Shown piece by piece: positions 31,361-40,121 of a stretch of 64,000 bases of DNA. The position numbers and the translations under genes are program-made. The stretch covers positions 124,001 to 188,000 of the forward strand of contig NZ_FOPZ01000005.1 of NCBI RefSeq assembly GCF_900113615.1, in the 5' to 3' direction. This DNA is from Halorubrum aquaticum (GTDB lineage Archaea > Halobacteriota > Halobacteria > Halobacteriales > Haloferacaceae). Position 1 is the first letter of the stretch, and each line of letters opens with the position of its first letter. The notes below the pieces were generated by a model. It was not told the origin of the DNA. It searched no databases and was given only the letters and a program-made list of their open reading frames with translations.

Positions 31361-32101
31361 GGCGGATTCAGGATCGTCGGTGAATTCGTCGTGGCTTCCC
31401 GCACGCACGACGAGGGTACCTCCAAGACTCTCGCCAGAACCAACCTCACCTACTTCAACGATTATAGTAACTTCAATACTATGACCAGAGTCGACGTCTG
31501 TCGACCAATTCACATCTGGGTCATCGGTGTATAAGATACTCGCACGTCGCGCATCGGGCTCGGATGAGGCTACAAGCGCGCTGTTATTATCATCCGCTGG
31601 TTCGTCATAGTGTGAAATCATGTATAGCGAGGCATTATCCGGGAACGCATCGTTTGCCTCGTATGTGATCTCCACGTTCTGATCACTACCGGATTGGTTG
31701 AGAAGTTGGAAGGCGTATTCTTCTTCAATACTGGTTTCTGTATCGATTGCCAAGTCGGCGGCAGCATCCTCAGCAGGGGGATCCCCGGGGAGAGTGTCGA
31801 GACTGGGGACTCCACCGAGTCCACCGACCTGATAGGTGGAGTTCGGATTGACACCGGTGTCTTTGCCGTTAACCCCCGTATCGAAATCGATCTGTAGTTC
31901 GTCACCGGTATCTCCTCCACTGTCAGTAACCAGTTCGCTATCTCCGGCTTTGAGGCCGATCAGCCCTTGAGTGTCATCGACGACTCCAATAGTCGCCGTC
32001 CGTCCATTTAGTTCCGCAGCCGTAAACGCGCCCGTCCCCGTTGCAGCTGCCCCGCCGGCAGCGAGCGATCCCACACCGATCACGAACTTGCGCCGTTCCA
32101 T
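31358..32101 (-). CDS. DUF1102-like exported protein, copy 1
   Basis: 247 residues. It has a twin-arginine-like start (MERRKFVIGVGSLAAGGAAATGTGAFTAA), then a beta-rich secreted domain with GVVDDTQGLIGLKAGDSELVTDSGG and NPNSTYQVGGLGG. It is related to the small exported TasA/SipW-type proteins that form archaeal bundling fibres or surface layers; this is inference. An in-frame GTG four codons upstream is possible. Nearly identical to the copy at 33,210 over the N-terminal 100 residues. Confidence 0.8.
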   Translation of the reverse strand: MERRKFVIGVGSLAAGGAAATGTGAFTAAELNGRTATIGVVDDTQGLIGLKAGDSELVTDSGGDTGDELQIDFDTGVNGKDTGVNPNSTYQVGGLGGVPSLDTLPGDPPAEDAAADLAIDTETSIEEEYAFQLLNQSGSDQNVEITYEANDAFPDNASLYMISHYDEPADDNNSALVASSEPDARRASILYTDDPDVNWSTDVDSGHSIEVTIIVEVGEVGSGESLGGTLVVRAGSHDEFTDDPESA

Positions 32102-32549
32102 GTCGTATCTCACCTGCGTTCACACACCCGCAACCCGGACATCCGGGCCGGGAGCGCTCGGATAACCCATACGGAGGGAAGTACTTCGTTATGATATCCT
32201 CGATATGAACCAACCTCAGCTCATTAAAATTTCAAGATTTTTTGATCAGAAAGAGCACGGCTCATGGCTCTATTATTCTAACCCTGTGATACTACTTACC
32301 GTAATAGTAGTCCTCAGGCACTTGTCTCGGGAGAGTAAATGAATATCTGGGTTCTCGAAGGCGATCCTCGATACAGTTCAATCGATACTCCAAATGAACT
32401 ACAATAGCAATCACACCACTATATTATGTTGAGTTATATATTATATTGAATCTATTCGAAGCGAAACCGTTGTCACAATCTATGACCGGTTCCCCGGATG
32501 ATTTTTGACCCTTTAGCCGGAACCCACCACAGTGGGAAAAATCGGTGTT
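32102..32549. other. AT-rich spacer with a duplicated promoter region
   Basis: No gene is seen. The part next to copy 1 (32,102-32,210) closely matches 33,966-34,075, both containing CAACCCGGACATCCGGGCCGG-like sequence and TACGGAGGGA, so the promoter was duplicated with the gene. The rest (about 32,220-32,480) is AT-rich and without repeats. A CCCACC-ACA-GTGGG hairpin lies near 32,523-32,536. Confidence 0.6.
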
Positions 32550-33203
32550 TTAAACGGATTCCGCAGAGATGCTTAGACTACCAGAGATCGCATCACCTGT
32601 AGTACCTTCCAGCGCATTGATGATGAACGAAACTCCGATCGACTCACCGGTAGCCAACTCTGCGGGGAGTTCACCGGTGACGGGACTCGTCGTAACACCT
32701 TCCCGTGTACCGTTACCGCCTTGAGATGATTGTAGCTCGAAGGCATACGCCGTTCCGCCATCAATGTCGTCGTTGAGGTCAAAATCCACAGTGACTGAGA
32801 GGTCCTGTGGCGATTGGTTCACGATGGCGAACGCTGATTCAAGCGAATCCTGTCCGGTGCTCAGATCGGAAGGATCTCCGTCTGTAACCACGGAGAACGT
32901 GTCGCCTGTGATGTCACTCACTTCATCGTCAGTGACGAAGGCCCCAAACTGATACACCGAATTGACGTTTACTCCAGGATTGTTACCATCTCCGAGCGAG
33001 ATCGTCAACTCGCTACCGCCATCCATCTGAACGCCCGCAATCTCCTGATTCGCAATCAATCCGACTAGACCATTGTTGTCATTGACGACGCTGATACTCG
33101 CCTGCCGAGAGACTTCCGCAGCGCTAAACGCGCCGGTACCGGAAGCTAACGCTCCCGTACTAACCAGCCCTCCCAGCCCAACCACGACATCACGTCTGTT
33201 CAT
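32550..33203 (-). CDS. DUF1102-like exported protein, divergent paralogue
   Basis: 217 residues. It begins MNRRDVVVGLGGLVSTGALASGTGAFSAAEVSRQ, a twin-arginine-type signal. The mature protein is beta-rich (ASISVVNDNNGLVGLIANQE; NVNSVYQFGAFVTDDE; QSPQDLSVTVDFDLND). It is the same family as its neighbours but only distantly similar. Its ATG is seven bases downstream of the stop of copy 2 at 33,210, so the two form a pair on one transcript. A remnant of this gene lies 1.2 kb away. Confidence 0.75.
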   Translation of the reverse strand: MNRRDVVVGLGGLVSTGALASGTGAFSAAEVSRQASISVVNDNNGLVGLIANQEIAGVQMDGGSELTISLGDGNNPGVNVNSVYQFGAFVTDDEVSDITGDTFSVVTDGDPSDLSTGQDSLESAFAIVNQSPQDLSVTVDFDLNDDIDGGTAYAFELQSSQGGNGTREGVTTSPVTGELPAELATGESIGVSFIINALEGTTGDAISGSLSISAESV

Positions 33204-33209
33204 GACGAG

Positions 33210-33965
33210 TTATTCAGGAGCGGAATCGTCTGAATCGTCCGTATCAATAAAGTCGTCGTGGCTTCCCGCACGCACAACGATTTCTCCACCGAGATCATCA
33301 GGGGCACTCACATCATCGACATCAACGATCAGGGTGACCTCAACGTCAGTACCACTGGCAACGTTACTGGAATATTGACTCTCTTCGTCGTACAGGATAC
33401 TTGCGCTCCGATCGTCCGGCGTTGCCCGCGCTTCGAGAGCACTGGTTTCTTCAGGTTCACCGTCTCCCTGATCATAGTGAGAGATCATGTAGACCTCCGC
33501 TCCGGATGGGAGGCTATCGTTAGCCTGATACGTAATCTCGATCTGCTGGCTACTGCCCGATTGGTTCATCAGCCGGAAGGCACAATTGTTCTCGATATCC
33601 GAAGTAGTGTCAATCGCGATATCTAGGGCACTCGTCCCAGAACCACTACCTGGAACCTGATCGAGATTATCAATTCCACCAAGTCCACCAACTTGGTAGG
33701 TGGAGTTCGGATTGACACCGGTGCTTTTACCGTTAACCCCCGTATTGAAATCGATCTGTAGCTCGTTGCCAGTATCTCCTCCGCTGTCAGTAACCAGTTC
33801 GCTATCTCCGGCTTCGAGGCCGATCAGCCCCTGAGTGTCATCGACGACTCCGATACTTGCGGTCCGTCCATTTAATTCCGCAGCGGTAAACGCACCAGTC
33901 CCCGTTGCAGCTGCCCCGCCGGCAGCGAGCGATCCCACACCGATCACGAACTTGCGCCGTTCCAT
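33210..33965 (-). CDS. DUF1102-like exported protein, copy 2
   Basis: 251 residues. The N-terminal 105 residues are almost the same as in copy 1 (MERRKFVIGVGSLAAGGAA; GVVDDTQGLIGLEAGDSEL). The sequences then diverge (NLDQVPGSGSGTSALDIAID), and the C-terminus is acidic (DDFIDTDDSDDSAPE). The ATG is at 33,963-33,965, with an in-frame GTG upstream as in copy 1. It is followed directly by the divergent paralogue, giving a two-gene module. Confidence 0.8.
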   Translation of the reverse strand: MERRKFVIGVGSLAAGGAAATGTGAFTAAELNGRTASIGVVDDTQGLIGLEAGDSELVTDSGGDTGNELQIDFNTGVNGKSTGVNPNSTYQVGGLGGIDNLDQVPGSGSGTSALDIAIDTTSDIENNCAFRLMNQSGSSQQIEITYQANDSLPSGAEVYMISHYDQGDGEPEETSALEARATPDDRSASILYDEESQYSSNVASGTDVEVTLIVDVDDVSAPDDLGGEIVVRAGSHDDFIDTDDSDDSAPE

Positions 33966-34424
33966 GTCGTATCTCACCTGTGTTCGCACACCCCCGCAAC
34001 CCGGACGTCCGGGCCGGGAGTGCTTGGATGTCACATACGGAGGGAGGTACTTCGTTATGAGATCCTCGACATGTACGCGGGTCGGACTCGATGGGTCAAA
34101 GGGTCCCGATCGATGCGATTCGAGCACGGCTCACGACGCCATCGATCCGTGCTCGTGAACACCATGTGTCCCTCATAGCGGGTTTCAGGCGGTCGTGTAT
34201 GGTCGATCGATGGCTCCCTGAAGGGCCGTACGCGCTCCCTGTCGTAATTCAACCGCTTCTCTCGCGGATACCGATCGCGGGCTTCAATCATCAGATTTCT
34301 GAAACTAACAAGTTAATTATCCAACCTATTTATGTCATCTCCTCTCACACGCTACAAGCGAAATCTACCGGTTCGGGGACGGAGGTGCTCGACCGGTAGG
34401 TGATCAAGGAGGGTCCCGACACAG
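33966..34424. other. Spacer between divergent surface-protein modules
   Basis: The first 110 bases are the duplicated promoter of copy 2. An inverted repeat CGAGCACGG (34,121-34,129) / CCGTGCTCG (34,147-34,155) lies in the middle. Around 34,300-34,335 the DNA is AT-rich, with ACCTATTTATG as a likely TATA element for the gene at 34,425. No gene is supported. Confidence 0.55.
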
Positions 34425-35012
34425 ATGCTATCCACTATCGCCACGGCGACCGAGTCGAACGCGAACGGAGGTGAGCTCTCCGAGGACGAGATCTTCGAGG
34501 TACTCTCGAACCGTCGCCGACGGTTCGTCATTCACGCACTCAAACGCGAGGAAGGGGCCGTCGAGGTCTCCGACCTCTCCACGCACGTCACCGCCTGGGA
34601 GGTCGGTGTCGAACCCGAGGAGGTCGAGTACGAGGACCGACGGAACGTGTACAGCACGCTCCAGCGCACCCACCTCCCGAAACTGGAGGAGAAGAACGTC
34701 GTGACGTTCGACGAGGAGGAGAACCTCGTCTGGGCGACGCCCGAACTGGAGAACCTCGACATCTACGTCGAGGTACTGGGAACCAGGGAGATCCCGTGGA
34801 GCCTCTACTACGTCGGGCTCGCGGGCGTCGCGGTCGCGCTGCTTCTCGCGGTCGCGACCGGCACGCCGGGGTTCGCCGCGTTCGCCCCGCTGGACGTGGG
34901 AATGTTCACGGCCACCGCCTTCGGGATCTCCGCCGCCGCCCACTACGCCATCGGCCGCCGGATGCGCCTCGGCAACACGGAGAAACCACCGGAGCTCCGA
35001 AAGCGCGAATAA
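34425..35012 (+). CDS. Membrane-anchored winged-HTH protein (DUF7344-like)
   Basis: 195 residues. The first 115 form a winged HTH (ELSEDEIFEVLSNRRRRFVIHALKREEGAVEVSDLSTHVT; YSTLQRTHLPKLEEKNVVTFDEEENLVW), of a type common in haloarchaeal regulators. Two TM segments follow (about 126-148 and 155-175). Anchored HTH proteins of this type often sit beside pilus or surface genes, so it may control the cluster. The start follows a TATA-like ATTTATG by about 90 bases, implying a leader. Confidence 0.8.
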   Translation: MLSTIATATESNANGGELSEDEIFEVLSNRRRRFVIHALKREEGAVEVSDLSTHVTAWEVGVEPEEVEYEDRRNVYSTLQRTHLPKLEEKNVVTFDEEENLVWATPELENLDIYVEVLGTREIPWSLYYVGLAGVAVALLLAVATGTPGFAAFAPLDVGMFTATAFGISAAAHYAIGRRMRLGNTEKPPELRKRE

Positions 35013-35027
35013 GCGATAAAACTACGA

Positions 35028-35594
35028 ATGAGCACGACCAGCCGAACGCCGCCGGCCCGCGTGAGCGCCCTGCGTACCCTGAGCGTCCTGCTCGCGTTCA
35101 CGGCGGCGGTCGGGCTCGTCTTCGGCACGGCTGGCTTCTCCGCGATGGAGGCCGACCGCGGACTCGCGGTCAACGTGACCGATGACGAGGACGCGTATCT
35201 CGGCTACGAAGCGGTCACTGACACCGTCGAAAGCGGTGACCCCACAGTCGTCGTCGAGTACCACAATCGGTTCAGCGGCGAACTCACGCTCGACGTCACG
35301 GTCGAGGCCGGCGGGCAGCGTCACGAGGACGTGAACGTCACCCTCGACCAGGGAGAGGAAGAGCCGATCGAGGTCACGCTGACCTGTTCTGACGCGGACG
35401 AGGAGGTCGATCTCAGGTTCGTGGCGACCGGGAACGGGTCAGGAGTCAACGTCTCGCTGGAGCGTACCCACACCGTGACGTGTGAGTCGCCGGATACCTC
35501 CGGGAACACGACTTCGACGAATTCGACCACTACAAACACCACTGGGACGAATACGAGTACCGTCGACGCGAGTGATCTCACGGTCGTGACGTGA
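35028..35594 (+). CDS. Exported Thr/Asn-rich protein (DUF1102-like)
   Basis: 188 residues. A hydrophobic signal (about 15-38, TLSVLLAFTAAVGLVFGTAGF) precedes a beta-rich body (GYEAVTDTVESGDPTVVVEYHNRFSGELTLDVTVEA) and a C-terminal Thr/Asn-rich tail likely to be O-glycosylated (STNSTTTNTTGTNTSTVDA). It begins 15 bases after the HTH gene in the same direction, so they are probably cotranscribed. Its role is taken to be at the surface; this is inference. Confidence 0.68.
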   Translation: MSTTSRTPPARVSALRTLSVLLAFTAAVGLVFGTAGFSAMEADRGLAVNVTDDEDAYLGYEAVTDTVESGDPTVVVEYHNRFSGELTLDVTVEAGGQRHEDVNVTLDQGEEEPIEVTLTCSDADEEVDLRFVATGNGSGVNVSLERTHTVTCESPDTSGNTTSTNSTTTNTTGTNTSTVDASDLTVVT

Positions 35595-35654
35595 GACCCG
35601 TCGATTCTCGAAGCACCTTCCCCACCGCCGACGGCGACTATCCTCCTCCGATCC

Positions 35655-36926
35655 TCAGAGTTCGATCCGCTCGCCCAACTCCGGCGCGCTCGCTTTGAAC
35701 CTGTCCGCCCGAAGGTCCTCGGCGAACGCGACACACCGGTCGCCGTGGTTCACGAGCACGCGCGAGTCGCGATAGTCGTCCAGAAACGACTCCAGCCCCT
35801 CGCGGTCCGCGTGCGCGGAGAAGTCGAAGGAGTCCACCCGCGCGCTGACGGGTCGAACCCGCCCGTTCAACTCCAGCCGGCCGTGTTCCTGTAGCTCCCG
35901 GCCGGGCGTCCCCTCGACCTGGTAGCCCGTCAGCGTCACCGCGTTCGTCGGGTTCGTCCGGATCTCGGGGAGGTACGAGTGGACCGGTCCCCCGGCGAGC
36001 ATCCCGCTCGTGGTGATAACGAGGGCGTTGTCGGCGGCGATCCGCTCGCGCTGGCCGTCCCGACCCGTCACGAACCGGGCGGCCCCCTTCGCGCGCCGGA
36101 GCGCCTCGGGATCGCGCAGGAACTCGGGATGCCGGCGGACCAGCCGCGTCACCTCCTTTCCCATCCCGTCGACGTAGGGGGTGAGGTCGTTGGCGTCGGC
36201 GACGAGCATCAGCTCCTGGGTCCGGCCGATCGCGAACGCGGGCGCGACGACGGTCCCGCCCTCCCAGATCGTCGTCCGTACACGGTCGGCCCAGCGCGTC
36301 TCGACCGCGGCGCGCTCCTCGTGGGTCACGTCGGCGTAGGTCGACTCGCAGATCACGACGTCGGCGTCGGGCCGCGCCCTCGTCCCCGACACCAGCCGCT
36401 GGTCGTCGGTGTGGAAGTCGCCGGTGTACAGTAGGCGAGTGTCCCCGTCGTCGACGAGCACGTGCGCCGACCCGGGGACGTGACCCGCGTTGAAGAGCGT
36501 CACCTCGTATCCGGTCCCGCCGGCATCGCTCCCGCCGCCGTCGACCCCGCCCGCGACCGGGAACGACTCGCCGTAGCCGTGTCGCACCTCCACCTCACCC
36601 AGGCGGGCGACGTGCTCCTCGGAGAACGGACACAGCGGACTGTTCCCGTGGAGCTTCAGCGTGTCGCGCGCGAGGACCCTCGCGAGGTCGGCGGTCGGCG
36701 GCGTCCAGTGGACCGCCGGCCGCCGGTCGCCCTTCAGGAGCGCCGGCACCGCGCCGACGTGATCGAGGTGGCCGTGCGAGACCACGACCGCGTCGGGCTC
36801 GGGGTCGCGGATCGGGTACTGCGGCGGGTCGGCCGTCAACAGGCCGTAGTCGAGGAGCAGCGAGCCGTCGACGAGGACCGCGCTCCGGCCGACCTCGCGG
36901 GCCCCGCCGAGGAACTCGACGTCCAT
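35655..36926 (-). CDS. Beta-CASP metallo-beta-lactamase RNA-processing nuclease
   Basis: 423 residues. The MBL core carries VVVSHGHLDHVGAVPALLKG (HxHxDH), NAGHVPGSAHVLV, LLYTGDFHTDD and VICESTYAD. The beta-CASP part holds APAFAIGRTQELML, TTSGMLAGGPVHSYL and the final His in DSFDFSAHADREGL and VNHGDR. It is in the CPSF/Ysh1-like archaeal family and should cleave RNA 5' or 3' ends. The KH domains of the longer archaeal form (aCPSF1) are missing. Cytoplasmic, with two zinc ions expected. Confidence 0.88.
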   Translation of the reverse strand: MDVEFLGGAREVGRSAVLVDGSLLLDYGLLTADPPQYPIRDPEPDAVVVSHGHLDHVGAVPALLKGDRRPAVHWTPPTADLARVLARDTLKLHGNSPLCPFSEEHVARLGEVEVRHGYGESFPVAGGVDGGGSDAGGTGYEVTLFNAGHVPGSAHVLVDDGDTRLLYTGDFHTDDQRLVSGTRARPDADVVICESTYADVTHEERAAVETRWADRVRTTIWEGGTVVAPAFAIGRTQELMLVADANDLTPYVDGMGKEVTRLVRRHPEFLRDPEALRRAKGAARFVTGRDGQRERIAADNALVITTSGMLAGGPVHSYLPEIRTNPTNAVTLTGYQVEGTPGRELQEHGRLELNGRVRPVSARVDSFDFSAHADREGLESFLDDYRDSRVLVNHGDRCVAFAEDLRADRFKASAPELGERIEL

Positions 36927-36949
36927 GGCCCCCGTAGCCCGCGACCGGG

Positions 36950-37573
36950 TTAGTGTCCGTCGGTCCCGCCGACCTCACGTCCGCCGACCACCGGCAGTGG
37001 GCCGACGAACCACACCCACGCGGCGAGCATGAGCGCGCCCGGAAGCTCTGGGAGCGCGAGCCCGGTCACCGGCCAGTACCCCGCGAGGAACGTCGCCCAG
37101 ACGGCGACGTGGACCGGGACGAACGCGAGCGCGACCCGGCCGGTCGCGACGCTCCGACGGACGACTCCGTCGATCCCGAACGCGACCGTGACGAGGGAAT
37201 AGAAGCCGACCGCCGCCGGGGCGTGGAGCGGCCGCGTCAGATCGAAGACGCCGACGCCGGCCATCGAGACCATCGCGAGCGCGAAGACGAGGGCTCGGAG
37301 CCGACCCGCGGTGTTCGCCCGCCCGCGTTCCCACAGCCCGGCCGCGTAGCCGAGCCCCGCGAGCCCGCCGAGGACCAGTCCCCCGTTGAAGACCGGGGCG
37401 CTTCGGTCGCGGACGCCCAGGTCCGAGAGCGCGTCGGCCGTCCACGAGAACGTCGGATCGAGGCGTATCGCGAGGACGATCCCGCCGAGCGCGGCGAGCG
37501 TCGCGGCCGCGCCGAGCGTGCGCACGGGAATCGGACCCTCCCGGAGCGATCCCGGACCTGCGTCGTCGTTCAT
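36950..37573 (-). CDS. DUF998-like membrane protein
   Basis: 207 residues with about six TM segments (for example TLGAAATLAALGGIVLAIRL, GVFDLTRPLHAPAAVGFYSLVTVAF). The opening and TM spacing resemble the DUF998 family. The extension DALSDLGVRDRSAPVFNGGLVLGGL is typical of it. No enzymatic motif is visible. Its end is 24 bp from the beta-CASP nuclease gene; both are on the minus strand. Confidence 0.75.
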   Translation of the reverse strand: MNDDAGPGSLREGPIPVRTLGAAATLAALGGIVLAIRLDPTFSWTADALSDLGVRDRSAPVFNGGLVLGGLAGLGYAAGLWERGRANTAGRLRALVFALAMVSMAGVGVFDLTRPLHAPAAVGFYSLVTVAFGIDGVVRRSVATGRVALAFVPVHVAVWATFLAGYWPVTGLALPELPGALMLAAWVWFVGPLPVVGGREVGGTDGH

Positions 37574-37633
37574 GGACGAACGGAGGGGAGTCGGGACGAA
37601 AAGGGTCGTGACCGCGGAGCGACTCGCGCTCGC

Positions 37634-38692
37634 TCACTCGATCCGCTCTGCGGCGTCCCGTTCGACGAGCGGCTTCGCGTTCGCGGCGGGGAGGGTGACG
37701 ACGTCCTCGCTCGCGAGGTCGTACTCGCGCTCGTCGACGCCGAATATCTCGCCGACGTCGCGAGTGATCCGGACGGTCTCCCGGTCTATCTCCGGCGTGT
37801 CGGTTCCGTCCGTCGTCGGAGCCTCGATCCCTCCGGACGGGGCCGTCCCGTCCCCCATCGGTCCCGGATCGTCGGCCGTCCGGTCGCTCGCAGCCGTCTC
37901 CGGGCCGTCGGTCGTCGGTTTCGGGGCATGGGTCGTCTCCGGGCCGTCGGCGACCGGATCATCCACGCCCGGCGCACCGGGAGGCGCGGGGTCGGGTTCC
38001 ACGGTCGTCGGGCCGCCGTCGGTGCTCGCGGTATCGGCCGTGGACGGGTTCGAGTCGCCGCCCATCGCTCCCGCCAGTACGTCCGAATTCGGGTCGGCTT
38101 CCGGCGGGACGGACCCCTCGGATTCCGGCGGGACGGCCTCGTCAGTCTCCCGTGTATCGGGGTCGTCCGAGGTTCCCGTCTCGGGTGGCGGGTCGGGTTC
38201 GCTCGCCGGCGACCCGGCGTCGTCGTCGCGGGGGGTCGGGGTTCCTGCCGGCTCCCCCTCCCGCTCGGGATCCGGAGGAGTTCCGTCGTCTCCCGCGGTC
38301 GGCACGTCGCCGGCCAGCGTCGCGAGGACCTCGGACTTGTTCGCGCGGATCCGCGCGACGAGGTCGTCGAAGAGCGCGCGCTCCTGGGTCGTCATCCCCT
38401 CGGTCTCGACGGACATCTCGGCCGCCGCGAACGACGCGAGCTTGACCACCTTGCCGACGCGGCGCTCGTAGAGCGCCTCCGCGACCTCCTCCGCGGTCTC
38501 GAGCTCGTCGGACATCCGCCGGACGTCGTCGTCCGAGAAGGGGTTGTCGACCTGCTCCGCGCGCCGGTCGCGCGCGGCGCGCAGGTCGGAGACGTACGCG
38601 GCGACGTCGTCGTAGAAGGCGTCCCGCAGGTGCTGGAGGCTGTCCTTGCGGCGTTCCTTCGCCTGTACCGAGCGCAGTTCGTCCAGATTCAT
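37634..38692 (-). CDS. Archaeal GINS subunit (Gins51-type) with a long disordered linker
   Basis: 352 residues; a component of the CMG-like replicative helicase complex. The A-domain (about 1-120, LDELRSVQAKERRKDSLQHLRDAFYDDVAAYVSDL) is followed by a linker (about 120-295) very rich in Asp, Pro, Gly, Thr and Glu. The B-domain (about 297-352, TVRITRDVGEIFGVDEREYDL) ends the protein. The linker makes it much longer than the usual 180 residues. It overlaps the primase gene (ATGA) upstream, an order kept in archaea for coupling primase and helicase. Confidence 0.85.
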   Translation of the reverse strand: MNLDELRSVQAKERRKDSLQHLRDAFYDDVAAYVSDLRAARDRRAEQVDNPFSDDDVRRMSDELETAEEVAEALYERRVGKVVKLASFAAAEMSVETEGMTTQERALFDDLVARIRANKSEVLATLAGDVPTAGDDGTPPDPEREGEPAGTPTPRDDDAGSPASEPDPPPETGTSDDPDTRETDEAVPPESEGSVPPEADPNSDVLAGAMGGDSNPSTADTASTDGGPTTVEPDPAPPGAPGVDDPVADGPETTHAPKPTTDGPETAASDRTADDPGPMGDGTAPSGGIEAPTTDGTDTPEIDRETVRITRDVGEIFGVDEREYDLASEDVVTLPAANAKPLVERDAAERIE

Positions 38693-39852
38693 CGTTCGGG
38701 GGCCTTCCGCGCCTCGCCGCGGGCCATCAGGAAGACGCCCGCGAACTCGGGTACGGTGTTCTCGCCGGCTTGGATCGTACACCTCTTTCCGTTTAGTTCT
38801 ACCGTCCGATCGGCGTCGACGTCGATCCGGATGTCGCGGCCGACGAAGCGGTCGGGGACCGCGTCCCGAAGGGGGTCGAACGCGTCGAGTTCGTCGCGCG
38901 CGATCGGCGTGACGACGAGTCCCGACCCGCCGTGTAGCGTTCCGGGCAGGCGGATGAGCCGACGCGTGTCGGTCGTCACCGGCTCGTCGATCGGGGCGGC
39001 GTCGGTCGCGGCCACCCGAGCGGCGAGCGCGGAGACGAGCCGTCGGACGCCCGGCCCGCCGGCCTCGACGTTCCCCTCGCGGACCGCGTCGGGGTTGCGG
39101 TCGAACGCGCCCAGGATCGTCTTCGCGCGTCCCTCGCCGATCCCGTCGAGCTCCATCAGTCGCTCTCGGGCGTCCTCGTCGTCCATCTCCCGGAGGTCGT
39201 CGGCGTACTCGACGAGCGCCTCGTGGACGCGCGCGCCCCAGCCGCCCTCGGTGCGGAGCACGCGCTTCGTCGTGCCACGGTCCGAGACGGTCCGGATCAG
39301 TCCGTCGACGTCGAGGTCGATCGCGCGGACGTAGTCGACGACCTCCCGGCGGGCCTCGCTTCCCAGCTCTCGAATCGCCTCGTCGCGGACGTGGACGTGG
39401 TAGCCGCGTCCGCCCGAGAAGACGACCGAGAGGTCCTCGAAGGCGAAGTCGTTCTCGAGGAAGTCGAGCAGCCGAAGGAGGGCGTCCTTGCACGCCGCGA
39501 GCATCTCCCGATACGTCGCCTCCTCCGGGTCGACCCCCGGCAGGTGGTCGGCGTCGAGGTCGAAGACGAGGTCGGCGGAGCGCCACCCCTTTCTCGACAT
39601 GGTCGACGCGCCGGGGTCGTCGTAGCGCGCGGCCGAGAAGTACGCGTGTCGCGGGGCGTTGTCCGCGAAGAACGTGTCGAGATCGCCCAGGTCGTACATC
39701 GACTGGTGGCGGACCATCGTCGTGCCCGCGCCGGGCGTCCACGGGATGTGTCCCCACTCGCGCAGGTGTGCGTCCGGCGGCGGCGACAGCGAGACCTCCC
39801 GGTAGTAGTCGCCGAACCGACCCCGGAGGTACTCCCGCGTCCGATCGTCCAT
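38689..39852 (-). CDS. priS: DNA primase small subunit PriS
   Basis: 387 residues; the catalytic subunit of the archaeal-type primase. The catalytic Asp pair is in DLVFDLDADHLPG (about 95), followed by VVFSGGRGYHVHVRDEAI, RLPGTLHGGSGLVV (basic/phosphate contacts) and a C-terminal beta segment. The N-terminus MDDRTREYLRGRFGDYYREV is family-typical. The ATG is at 39,850-39,852. The stop overlaps the GINS start. It is transcribed from a promoter in the 120-bp gap shared with the gene at 39,975. Confidence 0.95.
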   Translation of the reverse strand: MDDRTREYLRGRFGDYYREVSLSPPPDAHLREWGHIPWTPGAGTTMVRHQSMYDLGDLDTFFADNAPRHAYFSAARYDDPGASTMSRKGWRSADLVFDLDADHLPGVDPEEATYREMLAACKDALLRLLDFLENDFAFEDLSVVFSGGRGYHVHVRDEAIRELGSEARREVVDYVRAIDLDVDGLIRTVSDRGTTKRVLRTEGGWGARVHEALVEYADDLREMDDEDARERLMELDGIGEGRAKTILGAFDRNPDAVREGNVEAGGPGVRRLVSALAARVAATDAAPIDEPVTTDTRRLIRLPGTLHGGSGLVVTPIARDELDAFDPLRDAVPDRFVGRDIRIDVDADRTVELNGKRCTIQAGENTVPEFAGVFLMARGEARKAPER

Positions 39853-39974
39853 CGTTCCGTCGTGTATCCGGGGTCGCCGTATAGGCGTGTCGCTCGCGGT
39901 CGAACCGACCCGACGTCGGGGCGACGCCTCGCGGCGACCACAACCCTTTGAATCGGGCTCCCCTACCGGTTCGC

Positions 39975-40121
39975 ATGCGCTCGGAAGAGGAGATCCGCGA
40001 GCAGTACGAGTTCCTGTGCGAGGAGTTGGCCGACGAGGAGATGTCCCACCGCGGCGTCGAGGAGCTGTTCACCCACTACAAACGCGCGCTCGGATGGGTG
40101 TTGGAGAAGGAACACATGTAG
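39975..40121 (+). CDS. Small conserved-type haloarchaeal protein (48 aa)
   Basis: 48 residues, helical and charged (MRSEEEIREQYEFLCEELA, FTHYKRALGWVLEKEHM). It starts at the ATG 39,975 and stops at TAG 40,119-40,121. The codon pattern is that of a coding gene. It lies divergent from priS and just upstream of the putative RNA. It is similar in type to short haloarchaeal proteins of unknown function. Confidence 0.65.
   Translation: MRSEEEIREQYEFLCEELADEEMSHRGVEELFTHYKRALGWVLEKEHM

Noticed and set aside
33966-34127. N-terminal extension of DUF1102-like copy 2
   Set aside because: The extension covers the duplicated promoter region, and the signal peptide begins at the internal ATG or the GTG four codons before it.
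36953-39334. 793-codon open frame on the plus strand
   Set aside because: It is antisense to the DUF998-like, GINS and priS genes and its product is low complexity; those minus-strand genes have clear motifs.
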